A stretch of DNA of 64,000 nucleotides from Paramarasmius palmivorus. Its lineage: Eukaryota > Basidiomycota > Agaricomycetes > Agaricales > Marasmiaceae. Each line of letters opens with the position of its first letter. Within the stretch, counting starts at the first letter, position 1. The stretch lies in assembly GCA_037176845.1 (NCBI GenBank), contig JAYKXP010000013.1:62001-126000 (forward strand), in the 5' to 3' direction. The notes under the pieces are model-generated. The model worked only from the letters and a program-made list of their open reading frames with translations, was not told the origin of the DNA and ran no database searches. Made by a program: the position numbers and the translations under genes. Of the stretch, positions 1 through 12,360 are shown in pieces.

Positions 1-2
1 CA

Positions 3-1093
3 TTATATTTCCCATCTCAGCTGACGCCATCGCAAGTTGCAACTTGTCCAGGGCGTAACCTTTCCATGATAGAGCGACGTCTTCGAGATGCCCAGTGTGC
101 GGAAAGCCTTGATCACCTTCGAAATCAGCTGCTGATTCGGTGGCGGCTACGGAGCTACAAAGGCATGCATGCAAGGCATCAGGGGCAGCTTCGTCGTTCG
201 AACGATATAATCAACACAAATGAATCCAAGATTCGTCTTCACACCCAACGATATAGGGATGCACGGGCGGCTCTTTGTGCTCTGTGCGAGCGAGAAGGGT
301 TACAAGTGGGTTGGAGGGAATTAAAGAAGTCGGACATCCGTTGTATGGGAGACTCGGAGGATATGGCGATTGGAAATCCACGAAAAGGTCGGGGTCAAGC
401 GACCCGAGAGCATGCTCAGACGATTATGGGTCAAGGTAGCAGGGTAGGCAGTGATGATGATAGTGAGGATGATGAAACCCCAGCGCAGGCCATGGATCGT
501 TGGCGAAAGAAACGAGACCGACTAATCAAGCAGACTGGGCAGGGCACAAAAACTACCTCTTGGATATGGTTAGCTGCTGATGGGGGAGGTTTCTCCTCAG
601 ATGAAGCATTACATGCAGGTGAGTACAAGGGTTGTTTGTCTCAAATGGTTACCAAAATTTTATTGTAGGTCTTCGTGTCGAATGGGCAACTAGCTATGCA
701 CGTATGAATCGCTGGATTGAGGAGTGTATCCTCATCGAAGAGGAAATGCGAAGAACACTGGCTTCCCTCCGATGGACGGCTTCTCAATGGCAGCAACGGG
801 CAGCAACTGGCATTGAAGGTCGGGATGCATATGCTTTTCGACAAGCGTCGATATACGAGTCTTTGGCCTACCGTTTCGAAACGATGTGGAGCAAGCATGA
901 CGTGGAGCAAGCAGATGTTGAAGATGATGATGCGAATGATCTTCTCGATGCTGATGATGATCCTATAGAACTTCCTGGGCAAGATTTTGATGAAGAGGCT
1001 GAAGAGGAGGAAGGTGATGCTGAACGGCTTCCCAATGATGACTCAGATGCATCTGACACTGAAGGGGTTGTTGATCTTTGTGGCAGCGAGTAG
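3..1093 (+). CDS. KDZ-type transposase, C-terminal part (5' end outside the window)
   Basis: Two exons, 3..618 and 669..1093, joined across a 50-bp GT..AG intron at 619-668; the split codon is Gly. The frame is open to the left edge, so the first visible Met (66) is probably internal. Seen: a run like ERRLRDAQ, then LRNQLLIRWRLRSYK, GQLRRSND, YRDARAALCAL, SWIWLA, then after the intron LRVEWATSYARMNRWIEE, EEEMRRTL, and AYAFRQASIYESLAYRF, followed by a tail very rich in Asp and Glu. This order is what I know from the C-terminal end of KDZ transposases of Agaricomycetes, which move large DNA transposons by a DDE mechanism. The catalytic residues lie upstream and are not visible. The visible part has no stop or frameshift, so the element may be recent. 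Assignment rests on recalled family features, not a search. Confidence 0.8.
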
Positions 1094-1515
1094 CTGAGGT
1101 ATGCCTTTATTATCTACTCCTAGCTATAACTGATCATGCATCCCAGCAGGCACATTGTCACCTTCGTGCGCCTCGTACCTTAGACCACCTAGTCACATGT
1201 CAAGCTCCCATATTTCATTGCCTACGCTTTCTGACCCACACTTCATCTGTCCGTCACCTTGGTTGCCCTTGTTCTTCACTCATGTCATTTGTACTTGTAC
1301 TTGGTTTTTGACAAAATACACAGTTTGACAAAAAGTATTTTGGGCTGTTTGAACTTTTGGAATAGGTAGTATTGCCGCTCTTTTGACAAAAAGTAATTTT
1401 TGAAAAAGCAAGGTGTGAGAGGTAACAAATGTATATAGCCTTTTGTCAAAGGAAATAGCCCGAAGATCTTCGGTGTTTTTTGTAATAGATGTGCTGAACT
1501 TCTTCGGAGATTATT
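1094..1515. repeat. Probable 3' end region of the KDZ element
   Basis: Non-coding DNA after the transposase stop. From about 1306 it holds several copies of TTTGACAAAAAGTA or shorter forms on both strands (1306-1340, 1381-1400, 1440-1450), as expected for subterminal repeats of a DNA transposon. Similarity to the family A tails at about 39.2 and 59.1 kb begins near 1515-1530, so the element should end just before that. The other end is off the window, so the TIR and target duplication cannot be confirmed. Confidence 0.45.
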
Positions 1516-2136
1516 CAATTAAACCAGCCGTCACGGGTGGGGAGAGCTGTGAGAAGGTTCCCTGGAACAACAATGTAAGGTCGCTGACAGGGTGATGTAG
1601 CTGACGTGTTAAATCAATGACGAGCATATGTTGTGAATGTGTGACTTGGGGAATGTTTTGTAGGGAGCGGCGTCATATAGGGCTGACAGGATAGCATCTC
1701 TGGCCGCAGAGGTATTCCCATCTATTTCAATGTCAATAATGTTGAGGAATGAGAATAACTTCACTCACTTTGTGCCTCTTGTACCTTTACTTTCAACGAT
1801 CAAGTCCAGCACACTGCACGACCACGATACTCCAGCGTGAGTTTGGGTTATTGCTAAGTCAAAGAAAGGTCAGAAAGAGGTCGGAAACTAGGGTAGCATC
1901 GAGAACTTACCAGGTCGCAAAGATAACACCTCGATAACACCGCACCGATCGAATCACCATACAAGAGACAACGCCGTTTGCAGGCTAGACAACATCAGCG
2001 AAGGCAGGTATCGAAAGGAAGGCAAACCAACGTACCTCATCAATGAGCTCTTGTCCTGGTTTGCTATGCTTTTCTGGAAGATGTCTTCGGTGATCCTTGC
2101 TGATTCCGTAGGTAGAGAACACTTGAGATGTTTCGA

Positions 2137-3239
2137 TTACAGGTTCACGCGTTTGGGCAAGCGAAAGCAGATATCAGACCGACGGGATCCGACCTATATC
2201 AATGTGTGATTTCGGTGTCGGAGCTGGGTTATTAACACTGAGTAAGATGTCAGTTACGATGTCCATACCAAAGAAGACAGAATTTACGTTGAACAAAACT
2301 CCAACTCTAACTCCCCAGCCTCTATACGTCTCATGATCCCTACTTCCGCCGGCGAAAAACATGCAACCTCAAGAGCGAATATATCGGGTATAATGTCACT
2401 GAGAATGCTCTTTCTGGGTGATATCTCGGATTTTCATGTTGGCTTGCAAGATGCAGGTCCGGTCTTATGGATATGTGCGTGTTATGGTGCCATTTTGGAA
2501 GGTGGTGTCTACAACTCCAGGGGACTCGGAGGTGAGGTTCAACAGGGAAGGTATCACTAGAGCTGGTGGGCACAAAGGCAAATAATAGGAGGCGGAATAA
2601 GGAGGATCAGAACTCAAGATCCTCCACATCAACAGGTCAACGCACCGTGATAGAGGCATAGACGTGCCGCTGATGGAGGCAGCCCTATTGCAAACCACTT
2701 CTCCCACTTGTAGGCGTTGTGGAAGCTCTCCAAAGGAGCACACACGACAGATCTCAGATGAGAACTGTGTAGGCTTTGACGGAAAGTGAGTATTGAGATG
2801 GTGTTATGGAGCCCCAGAAAATGCTTACCAGGTGTTCAGGGTAGATCTCTTGGATCTGCCCAAGGTTCCGCTTCCTTTTTCATCACCCAAAGCCTTTGCC
2901 TGACACATTCTACACGCCCTTCCTACCAAAAAGGGATTGGTTGTCGTGTTATGTATCTTGTGGTATTGTAGAAGGGACACAGAGGCGGGAGCCATGCCAT
3001 AGAGCCCACGGGGGATGATGTAGAATATCCCCGTCAAGAGAGGTATGCGTACGAGCGTAAGGAATGGCCTTAGGCTGGCGGATGTAGGTGTGTATGGTGG
3101 AAGCCGAGATATACGTTGAGGTAGCCATGGCTGATTGGTGCTGGGGAGGGTATGGAGCGGAAGGCGGGGAAAAGGGTGGTTGGTATCCAGATTGGGTTGA
3201 GACGAACGATTGTTGGGTGTCGGCGTATTGTCGATCATG
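2137..3239 (-). pseudogene. Family A copy 1, 3' part (interrupted by a transposon)
   Basis: Minus-strand copy of a gene family present five times here (also about 25.4-27.0, 39.7-41.2, 48.5-50.0 and 59.7-61.0 kb). Function not recognised. Reading from 3239 down, it holds a Pro-rich segment, a hydrophobic stretch with the motif GLYGMAPASVSLL, a segment like NPFLVGRACRMCQAKALG, a donor GTAAGC near 2830, an exon with VGEVVCNRAASI, and near the end SHIDIGRI. Frames shift between these segments and the final part carries stops, so this copy looks dead. The 5' part lies at 6722-7450, beyond an inserted element that duplicated GATCATG. DNA at 1515-2136 is also shared with 39.1-39.8 and 59.1-59.6 kb. 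Confidence 0.4.
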
Positions 3240-6200
3240 CCCAGTGAAAATCACGTCGGGGAAGGTCCGGAATTTTTGGATGGAATCTGGTGGAATCTGG
3301 AAATATCTGGCTGTAAATGGATAGAGCCGCCGCTGGAGAAATCTCAGAAATCACCGGATGCAGCCGGAAATTTTAACATTTCCATGTATTTTCCATACGA
3401 AATCGGTCATATCTGGAAACATCTGGCCGGCAGCTGAATTAATCTGGTTCTATCCGAATTTATTACAACTAGCATTATGTACAACTAATCTGGAATTATC
3501 TGGAGTAATATGGAAATACGGGCTGAAATCAACTAAGTTAGCATGGCTCTCACAACGTGGGGCAAAATCGTACTGACCTGACTTCAATTAGAGCTCTCTG
3601 TGTCTTGTTGCTTCAGCTCTATGCCAAGTGCGTTATATTTCTGGCATTCGTACAATCAGTTTACCATAATGCCGTTACAGAGATACAACGCCGACTACAT
3701 ACCTTTTCCTCTTCGGGCGTTATGGCCTTCCATATTGCACGGAGCTCTAACCTCTACAACCGTCGGGGCAAGGTTACGCTTTCGGTGTATTCTTCCAGGT
3801 ACATGTTCCTTGTGTGTACAATCGAGTCAGTGGTGTTTTCGTTACTGAATTTGGCAAGGCCTCACCTAGATTTCTGATTGAAGGTGGCAGCGTTGTCAGC
3901 GTCAGGAGAGGAGGTGCGAGCGGTATCGGCTTCGGTTGGTGGGTTGGGAGAAACAGGTGACGGCTGTAGGAATGAACAATCAGCCAAGATTTCAAAGAGA
4001 AAGTAGCTACATTACTCACAGAGGATCTTCCTGGGGTAATACCGACCGGCATCAGCAAGGTGTTCAGACGATGTGAAGGTATATGCGACATACTTGACAG
4101 CGATGAGTGACATTGGTGATATCGGCAATGATGTCACTGGAAGAGTGGTTTCTTCGACGGGCTGACTGTGCTTAATTGGATGAGAGCCGGGGAGACTCGA
4201 AGGATGCAGAAGAATTGAGTGAGAGATGGAGAGACGATGCAGAAGGATCAGGTGAGATCTGCGGCGAGGATGCAGCAGATAATCTCTGTTACACGAAATG
4301 TTAATTCAGGATACTCGTTTAGGGGAAAATCTCACCTATTTATCCTGAGAACCTTGCCCAATGTCTCCGGGGTTTCGTGTGCTGAATACGACAGATATCT
4401 GAGAAGGACATCCTTGGGACTGTGCTGCAGAGTTGGGGACCTGAGGGTAGGGATGTTAACGGCTGGCTATGCTATGCTATGGCTATGCTATGAGCAGCTA
4501 AGACTTATGTGCTAGTCATAGCCAGTAAGCTTACTGACTATGGCTATGCTATTCCAGCTAGCAGCTTGAGCTCATTAAAGCTTGATAAAATAGTCAAATA
4601 ATATAGTGTAGAGTGTTAGTAGACAACATAGGATGTAAAAAAAAAATGGAGTTCAAGCTTGAGGCACCATTGGGCACCATAGGCACCTTTATAGCCATAT
4701 GACACTCAATATGGAATTTGAACAAGTGTTTGGGTGCTTTTTTCAGCGCTTTTTTTACAGGAAAATTATTCCCACACTTCCTGACACCATTTGGCATGCC
4801 TCCTGATGCCTCCCTACTCCGCTTTTGGCTTCCCAAAATGGAAGGTGGCCTTACCTCACTATTTTTCACCTGGAATCAAATCATTGGGGGGCTATTGGGG
4901 CATGCTGGGGGGCTAGAAAAATCGCATTTTTGAGCGAATATGTTCCAATATGTTCCAAAAGCATGCCCCTGCAATTGGGGGGCAGGGGAATGCAAAAAAA
5001 GCGGTCCAAATGTGGTAATTCAGGAAAATGGCATATTGGATCTTAGACTATAGGCCAGATGTTGGCATGGGGTAAGTTGGAGGACCTAGATACATTAAAT
5101 ACAAGCCTGGGAACACCAAATAGTATATGAATTAGTGGGATAATGGTGCACAAATATCTAAGATACTGAAAATCTCTGAAATTGGGGAAATAAAATTACA
5201 GGATGGGATGTAATGCAGCTGGGGCTTAGATATTGTGGATGAGGGATGATATATATGTCCCCTAGATTGAAATACAATCCTGGAGGGCTGCCTATTTTTC
5301 CAGATTTACCACAACTAAATTTGCTTTTTTTGACATTAGAAATACTGTACCACAGCAAATGATTGGGATAGGCTAATTCTTGTTTATAACCCACTCTAGG
5401 GTGTAAAGATTACAGTTATATACTTGCCCAAGCACTCCTGTATCTGCAACACCTTGTTTAACCAATGTATTGTACAGTTATGTAATACAGGCAGTAATAC
5501 ATGGATAGCACCTCAGGGAAACATCCCAGCACAAAGGAGAGATCATAATCGAGTTCAGGCACCCAAAATACACTTTCCTACAATAAAATAACATTTTTTG
5601 ATTACATCTGTATGTTGCTATACAAAAAATCACATTTTTAGGGGTTTTTTTGTACTGGAGCATGGGAATTACTCCTAAAATCACCAAAAATGAATCAGAG
5701 GCTGTTCACTGTGCATAGAACAGAAATATCAATTGCCTCCATGAATCCCATGACAGGAATCCTTATGCCAGATGCATCATTTCTTTCACAATTACAGAAA
5801 ACATGTAACATGAATATAGTATTGCAGGGAGTGATCTGGGGGCTTGGAAAACCTCAAAATCGAATTCAGGATGAAAAAACACTTAAGAAATGACCCAGGG
5901 CTGAAAAGAATCCAATCACTGTAGCTTGAGATATGTAATTTCTTCCTTTGTAATGACTTTTGGATGAGCACCTGTACTACCACATGGACTCTGAGCTACT
6001 CAATCTTTTTTTTTGACCTTGTACTTCATACATTCTGTGTTATCAATCTTGTTTTCTATTATTGCATGTCCCACAGTCATGATAAAAGGTGTAAACTCAC
6101 ATTGGTAACAATGGTTATATATTTATCTAGTTGTGAGTACTTGTGCAGTTGTCTCAATCCTCTGTCTCTCTCTACTACATCATATATCATTGCCCTATTG

Positions 6201-6721
6201 ATATGACACTTAGGTATACCAGCTAAGCTGCTACTAAGCCTGTTTAAGCACATAAAAGCAGCTAAATGCTATGCCATGCTAATAAGCAGCTTTTAGCCCG
6301 GCAGTTAACATCCCTACCTGAGGGGAACATGGTGGTCAAGATGACAGGCGTGCGTTGGTAGACAGGTTACGCACGTGTTTCTTTGCACCCCAAGATTCTC
6401 ACGGTCCCACCCCAACATAACTGTAAGGTCGGCAATGGAAGGAGGGGGACAGACTAGAGACGGACAGATTAGAGACGGACAGACTATAGGCAGACCTTGG
6501 GATGAGTTGCGGACAACACGGCGGGCACGAACAGCAAAAAGTTTACAAAGTCACCTAATGTTGGTTCAATGACGTATGAGCTCAGATTTTCGTAAGTACC
6601 AACGTAGCGCTATTACCAATTAAAGAAAAACCCGGATGAAACCCCAAAACACTTTCAAATTCCAGATAGCACCCTTTAATCTGGATTTTTCGGAATATTT
6701 CCAGACCTGATTTTCACTGGG
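3240..6721. mobile_element. DNA transposon with 14-bp TIRs and 7-bp target duplication, non-autonomous
   Basis: Left end CCCAGTGAAAATCA at 3240-3253 and its reverse complement at 6708-6721 are perfect TIRs. The flanks 3233-3239 and 6722-6728 are both GATCATG, and the uninterrupted family A copies at about 40.86 and 60.73 kb have GATCATG once followed directly by TAGCGG, so the empty site is visible. Subterminal ATCTGG motifs repeat at the left (3290-3500) and in inverted form at the right (6660-6715). No transposase frame was recognised. A 7-bp duplication does not fit hAT (8 bp) or Tc1 (TA) exactly, so the superfamily is left open. About half its length is a nested hAT-like element. Confidence 0.85.
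4448..6316. mobile_element. hAT-like non-autonomous element nested in another transposon
   Basis: Starts TAGGGATGTTAAC at 4448 and ends with GTTAACATCCCTA at 6316. It is flanked by perfect 8-bp direct repeats CCTGAGGG at 4440-4447 and 6317-6324. An 8-bp target duplication plus a TIR starting TAGGGATG is typical of hAT. Subterminal DNA carries many GCTATG and AGCTGC/GCAGCT motifs on both sides (4460-4570 and 6215-6300). The 1869-bp body is AT-rich and none of its short frames resembles a hAT transposase (no visible RW-rich dimerisation region), so it would need a transposase in trans. Confidence 0.88.
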
Positions 6722-7450
6722 GATCATGTAGCGGTGCGGAGAGAATGCATTTTTTGCAATATCAAGGGCTTTCAGAGGAACGGAGCGGAGTTGTCGACTA
6801 TAGCGGCTGTATAGGATTACTAGAGTGACAGCTCCTAGGCTCTCCTAGGCCATTGGAGGACAAGTGAGTGAGATATCAAAGGAAGAAAAAGCAGAACTCA
6901 CGAGGTAATCCATCTTGCTCCCGGAGAATTTCCAACCACCCATTCACCTTGAGATTCTCCATGAATTATTCTTCCTCCTGCATGATGCAGGCGGTCCCGT
7001 CTTCAGGGTATCGAACTCTAGCGAAATATCGATATCGCTGAGGTCGTCGTTGGTGGAGAGTCCAAATTTGTCATGCAGCAAGTTGGGGTTAGGGTCACCG
7101 GTCACAATTGACACCGTCTCTTGTCCCATCACATCATGACCTCTACGTTTTTCTACCGCCTATTCATCGATCATCCTTCGTTAGCTGACAAGTGCATCTT
7201 GGAGGCCAAGGTAAACTCCAAATTGCAATACTCCTCAATACTATAGCGTCTTACGCCTCTCCCAACTTGTTCCCCCCGCGAAAGCAGATACCACGGAAAT
7301 GGACGTTTTCTAGGCTAATAAGTAGATTACAGTAATCGATGGGTGTAAGGTGCGTCAGGGAGTAAAATTTCTCTGTGAACTTCACTGATTTCCTTCTCGA
7401 TTCCATAGGCTTAGGTCCACATAAATACTCGGGAATCATGTCACCGTATC
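6722..7450 (-). pseudogene. Family A copy 1, 5' part with head module
   Basis: Continuation of the copy split by the element ending at 6721. On the minus strand it begins with the shared head module: TGACCCTAACCCC (complement of 7085-7097) reads as DPNPN, followed by NDDLSDIDIS and, in a neighbouring frame, VNGWLEILRE; a donor GTGAGTTCT follows near 6900. The window 6944-7132 is open for 62 codons. Upstream (7140-7450) is similar to DNA in front of the other A copies and may hold the promoter. Coding status is uncertain because the head needs a frame change in this copy. Confidence 0.35.
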
Positions 7451-8698
7451 CCACTAATGTATCTGCACAAAATCAAACTATTCATCTTCTACTCATCCTC
7501 ACGAATATGGACAAAGAGTCAACTCCCCGGTCCTTAAAGTCCTTGTTGAAATAGTTTTTCCCCTGAACGTTGCTAGGTCTGAACGCCCCAATCCAACACG
7601 AAATGTCTACCCAGAGAATGCCATGCGAGAACTTAGCACCCAGAAATCATTCACTCACCACACTTGATTTGCAGAAACATTTCGCTCTCTCAGAGTGAAT
7701 GATTTACCAGGCTCTGTTTGACGGAGAAGGTAAATACACTACTCATCAACAACTCGGAGATACAGGTTTCGTGTCAGAAGTTGAATCCTCTATAGGACAC
7801 TGATCGTACAGCTTGAAGTGTCCGCTACTTGGAAGAAGGTATGTTCACTGCGTGTTCTTTCAGCACGAAGAGAAATTCTGAATCCTCATAGGCAAGTTGG
7901 CGAACAGGACAACATCTCATATTAAGCCTTCCTATCTGAGAAGTATAGCGGCGGAGGCACAATGAGGCACGTTCTGGTGACTCAGCTCTCGTCGAATGTA
8001 TCAATAACGTAGTACAGGATCAATGTTCCTTTGCATGTCGTTCACTATTTGGTGCCGACCTTTAATATTTGGGTGCTCAGAATCCTACAGAAACTATGCC
8101 CCAGATGATGGTATTCTTCGTAAGTTCTATCATTTTTCTTGAATATAGAGCATATTGACGTATCACACTGAGGCGTAGCACCTGCTGTGGTTCAACTCGC
8201 GCTGTGCCAATGTGTGGTCCGTGTGACCGCCATGAAGATATTTCTAGACTGACATACTCGGCTACCCCGCATCTCCTCAGCTCGAGAAACGATATGCCTC
8301 GTATATTATCCCAGATTGAAGGGAGATCAAGCGGCTTCTGTGGTTCGCATTCACTGTGGGGCGACAATGGATCTTGATAAGAGGCGAGTCATTCAAATTT
8401 TCATTGGCTATAGGTTAATGATCATTGAAGAACGTGCGGTTTTTGCCTGAATCGAGGCGGTCATCTTCGGTGGGGCACTGTTCATGAAGCCTGTCATGCC
8501 TAGAGAATTGCTGTTATGATCAATGAAAGTGTCACAAATCCATATCGATAGCATTGCTTCGTGAATGCTGATCACGCATTTCTGCGCAGATATACTGATG
8601 ACCACTATTGACCTTCATACTACTGGCAAGTGACCTGACCATCGCAATCACAAACTCGGCTTTCTGAACGGATACTTTTCAGAGCTCGCAATTCGAGG
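7451..8698. other. Intergenic decayed duplicate DNA
   Basis: No gene recognised. The part up to about 7960 matches 41570-42560 in patches (for example AGCACCCAGAAAT and AGAGTGAAT.ATTTACCAGGCT), so it belongs to the duplicated cluster. From 8000 to 8698 I see only short frames without recognisable motifs. Confidence 0.4.
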
Positions 8699-8700
8699 TA

Positions 8701-11446
8701 CACCAGCGAAATGTCCCCGTAGATGCAATTCAATTGCAACGGGGAAAATCACTTGCAGGGCCCGGAAATCTTGTGTTGGATTGCAACGCAAGTTACCTTG
8801 TGACAAGACACCTGTAATTTAATTGGCATTAGAGTATAATGATGTTGTAAGAGGACTGCAAACAGTCACTGTTATCGCAACAGAATTGCCATACGGGCGC
8901 TTATTGCAGGGCGCTTGCAATCGGCGCGGATTATTGCAACCCGATTGCAGCTGATTGCAGCCCGATTTCAACGCCGTTACCAAAAGGTAACTTGCGTTGC
9001 AAGCCGCCGCAAGTATTCTAGACGTCGTAAATGATTTTTACCATTGCAATCTAATTAAAATTGAGGTCAGAACCCACAGAAAAACAGTGCTTTACATGCA
9101 GCCCACCGTCACGCCATATAGCATTTATGAATCATAACAATCATATATTCACAGCACATTATACGACACTTGTATTTATATTATAGAACACTACAATGTC
9201 CACCGTCAAACTCGCATCAAGACATGATCCAGTCACGTTGGGTTTTGACCCATTATCGTCAAAAGGGGCCTAGAAAACAGGTAAGATGACCACGTATATG
9301 CGCCAAAGAAACAGAAGATACTCACCATTCTCAATGCAAATTGGTGTCAAGTTGGTTGCAACTGCCGTCTAGTCGTCGAGTATCATGCTGGAAGGGATGT
9401 CAATGAGCTAGGTTGAATTCGTAGATGGGATAAAATCTTACCAGTTGAGATCGCGAAGGCAGATGCAGCCTCGTCATGGTCTACAATGGCAATAGGTGAG
9501 CGATGAGGGTTCCAGATTGGGCGCCACTGTGTCAATGAATACCTTCTTTGCCGCCTCGCTAAAGTTTGATTATGTCTGGAGGCACGTACAGATGCACGAT
9601 TAGCATGAAACAGCAATGAGAATGAATCATGACACACCATGTCTATACGCTTGAAGCATCAGCGGCGTCATTCAGAGCATAGCAATTGCATGCATGGGGA
9701 AAGAAGAAGACTGAGGGATCGGATGATTCCTGGGGTTTGATCAGGACCTAGGGCGAGGATTTGCGTCGGACATAGGGCATAGGGTTAGCTGTGGGGGTGT
9801 TATGGGATTGGTAACGTGCTGTTGATGACGCTGAGTTCTATGTTATCAAAGACACAAGCAGAACTCACTGAGCTAATTGACGAGAATCGAAATGGCTCGT
9901 TGTCTCCCACGATGATGAACCAGGGCAAAGGGTTATCGAGCTAGTGTTCTCGAAAGGGGTGTTGAGGTGGAGTTGATGCTGCCTCGCCGTGTTAATAATG
10001 TGAAATGGTACATTAGAATCTTAGGACTTACCAGCGTGAGTGATGAGCGACATACTTAGCTCATCGTAGGGAACGATGGCGGGCGTTGTTTGATGGTGTT
10101 GGTAGTGAAGAAAGCAGAGGAAGTGACGTGACGTCACGCGCGACTCGGATTTGAACCGAGGTTTCCATGGTCCCGCACATTGCACGTGCCGGTCCATGAA
10201 CCCTTCCGCCGCACTTGCCTCTCATCTTCTCATCCATCGTCATTGTCTGCAATGACGGTCTCCAGGTACGCCTTACTGTCTGCCCTTTCTTTACTGTCTC
10301 TAACTCCGCTCACTAGTTCTATCTACACATACAAAGGAAGGAGGAAAGCATTAGGGAAGAACTTGAAGGGTGAACGGTTGAGGTAATGGGTGTAAGGTGC
10401 GTGTTCGTTGATTCTTTTCATGGATTCTGTTCTTTCCCTTACCTTTACTGACCTATGTTTTTCTACAGGTTTAGATTCTAACATTTTAATCCTCACTCGA
10501 GGACTGATCCACTCAACCACTGACCCCTCAACCAAACCAACAAATTTGAGGGTATCCCGAGTGACATGGACTCAATGTCGACAAATTCTACTCCATCCAC
10601 CATTCCATCACCGTCGGCCAACATCCGAGATCTTTTTTAGCCTCTGGCTACGAATAGAGTGGTGAATTCGTCAGTTCTGTAGTACCAGAGGCTATGATGA
10701 AGTCTCCGGGTGTTTTGCAATGGTTCACTCATCGTTCAACTATGCTTGTCCCCTTCACGATAACCGTAACAACAACGATGCCCTTTTTTCTCCTCTCATT
10801 CTTGGATGCCTTCTGCCAAAGGTTTCCCTGCTCACGTCATGGTTCATTCAATTACCTTGTTTCAAAGACTCAGCCGCCGCTTCCTCACTCCCAGTGTATT
10901 ACTTCAAATGAGAAGCCTTGGGCCTCCCCACCAATAACCGTGTTTGTTCTAAGTGATGATGAGATTTCAGTTGAGGTTGTGGATGAGGAAGGTGTTATAG
11001 GTACTGAAGCAGAAGAAGATTCATAGTATTATGTTAGCATTGTACTGTGGTTGCAGTGATTGAAAGTCCAACGGTATACGATAATATGCCTACCAGATCA
11101 TGACCATTGCACTGGTGGGAGATTACAACTACTCGCAACTCTTCTATATAGTTAAAATCACATTGCATTACTGTTGAATTGTAATTGCAATCAGTTGCAA
11201 GTGTTTCAGTCCATTGCAGGTGCATTGAAATTACATTGCAATCTGGCTGCAATCAATTGCAATTCTTTCGGCTCGTTGCAATCACGTTGCAATAATCCGG
11301 CCTGTCACAATCCCATTGCAGATGTATTGTATATCTCCTGTATACTAATTGTAAATACATGTAAGTCTTGTAGCTTGGTGCAATCGCCGAAATTGGCGGC
11401 AATGTAATTGTGTCGTTCTTGCACCCAATGAGACATTTTGCTGGTG
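8701..11446. mobile_element. DNA transposon with 17-bp imperfect TIRs and TTGCAA-rich ends
   Basis: Left CACCAGCGAAATGTCCC (8701-8717) pairs with the right end, whose complement is CACCAGCAAAATGTCTC (11430-11446): 15 of 17 match. Both are bounded by TA (8699-8700 and 11447-11448). About 400 bp inside each end is packed with TTGCAA/ATTGCAA motifs (8725-9060 and 11040-11420), clearly unlike the neighbourhood and typical of subterminal transposase sites. The central 1.9 kb (9070-11030) has intron-like signals and short frames but no transposase I recognise, so it is probably non-autonomous or carries captured host DNA. Whether TA is the whole target duplication is not settled. Confidence 0.72.
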
Positions 11447-11929
11447 TAGTCGCATTAGGTCGGCTGCTCGAGAACACAAGACACCTTCCATCGCTCTCGC
11501 GGAGACAGGAAGAGCTGGATGAAAGGACCTTTATATGTAAGTTGTAACGTTCTCTCTGACAGGTGCTAATTGATTTTCAGAAATTTAACAGAATTGTAAG
11601 CATTGTCGTTCAAGGTTTTCTGGTATCATAAAACTGGGCGGGATACGCTTCTAGCCAGCATCGAGATTTGATGAATGTGGTGCTGGTAAGGTGCGTACTT
11701 ACGCTCCTTTCCCTCAGACTAGATAGTCACTCAGCAAACATCCCGGCTCATGCTGTCCAGCACAAACCCACTTAACACGATGCCTACCAACTACCCACCA
11801 CCACTGGCCCAAAAGACAATCTGGGGCTTCATGCGGTCATAGGCGCCAGTACATACTCGTAACTCCGCTCATGTTTTCAATGCCCCCTGACTTATTCAGC
11901 CGCCCACAGTGACATGGTAGCTTCTACCT

Positions 11930-12360
11930 CCTGGCTGAAAGCCTGAACAGGTATTTACCTTCAATTGTCTTTCTATTACCCCAAACACATCCTAATGCTT
12001 TGATAGATTCTCCTCCGAGCGTCTTCAGCACCCCAGAGCATTTCCTATCCCTTATCTTTCCTGCTGCCTGTACCTCTAACGTACCTCCAAGTTCGATACC
12101 ATTGCAATATATTACAAGCCGCGGATACATGGCAAAAGAGGCTCTACACGTAGAAGAACACTTTCCTCCACTTTTATCGTTATCCTGGGTCTCATCGGCG
12201 AAACCGGCTGCTCCGAAGGTTTGACCTTCGAGGAGAAGGTATGTCGAGTCCATTTTACGGGTGATTTCCCGAATGCTAAATACCTTTTAGGTCCAGCCAG
12301 GCTTCCCGCGATGTCGGGAAATAACATGTTCAGTTCATTTCAGGCTATTTTCTCTCTGGG
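11930..12360 (+). pseudogene. Family B copy 1 (unrecognised gene remnant)
   Basis: Similar to 38050-38472 and 58020-58330. The strongest signal is a plus-strand intron shared by all three: donor GTATGT after a block reading GLTFEEK (12225-12236 region), a TGCTAAA branch-like site, and an acceptor ending TTTTAG (TTTAAG in copy 3). Upstream blocks such as GYMAKEAL here and GYTAKAAL in copy 2 line up. A minus-strand frame (11924-12253, 109 codons) is also open, so orientation rests on the intron consensus. Function unknown. Confidence 0.35.

Noticed and set aside
4460..4570. GCTATG repeats as a possible minisatellite or CRISPR-like array
   Set aside because: Irregular spacing and position just inside a hAT TIR; they are subterminal transposon repeats.
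10233..10383. Small frame starting MTVSRYALLSALSLLSL that looks like a secretion signal
   Set aside because: The hydrophobic part coincides with a pyrimidine-rich GTACGC..CTCACTAG segment that looks like an intron, and the frame ends after 50 codons without similarity to anything I know.
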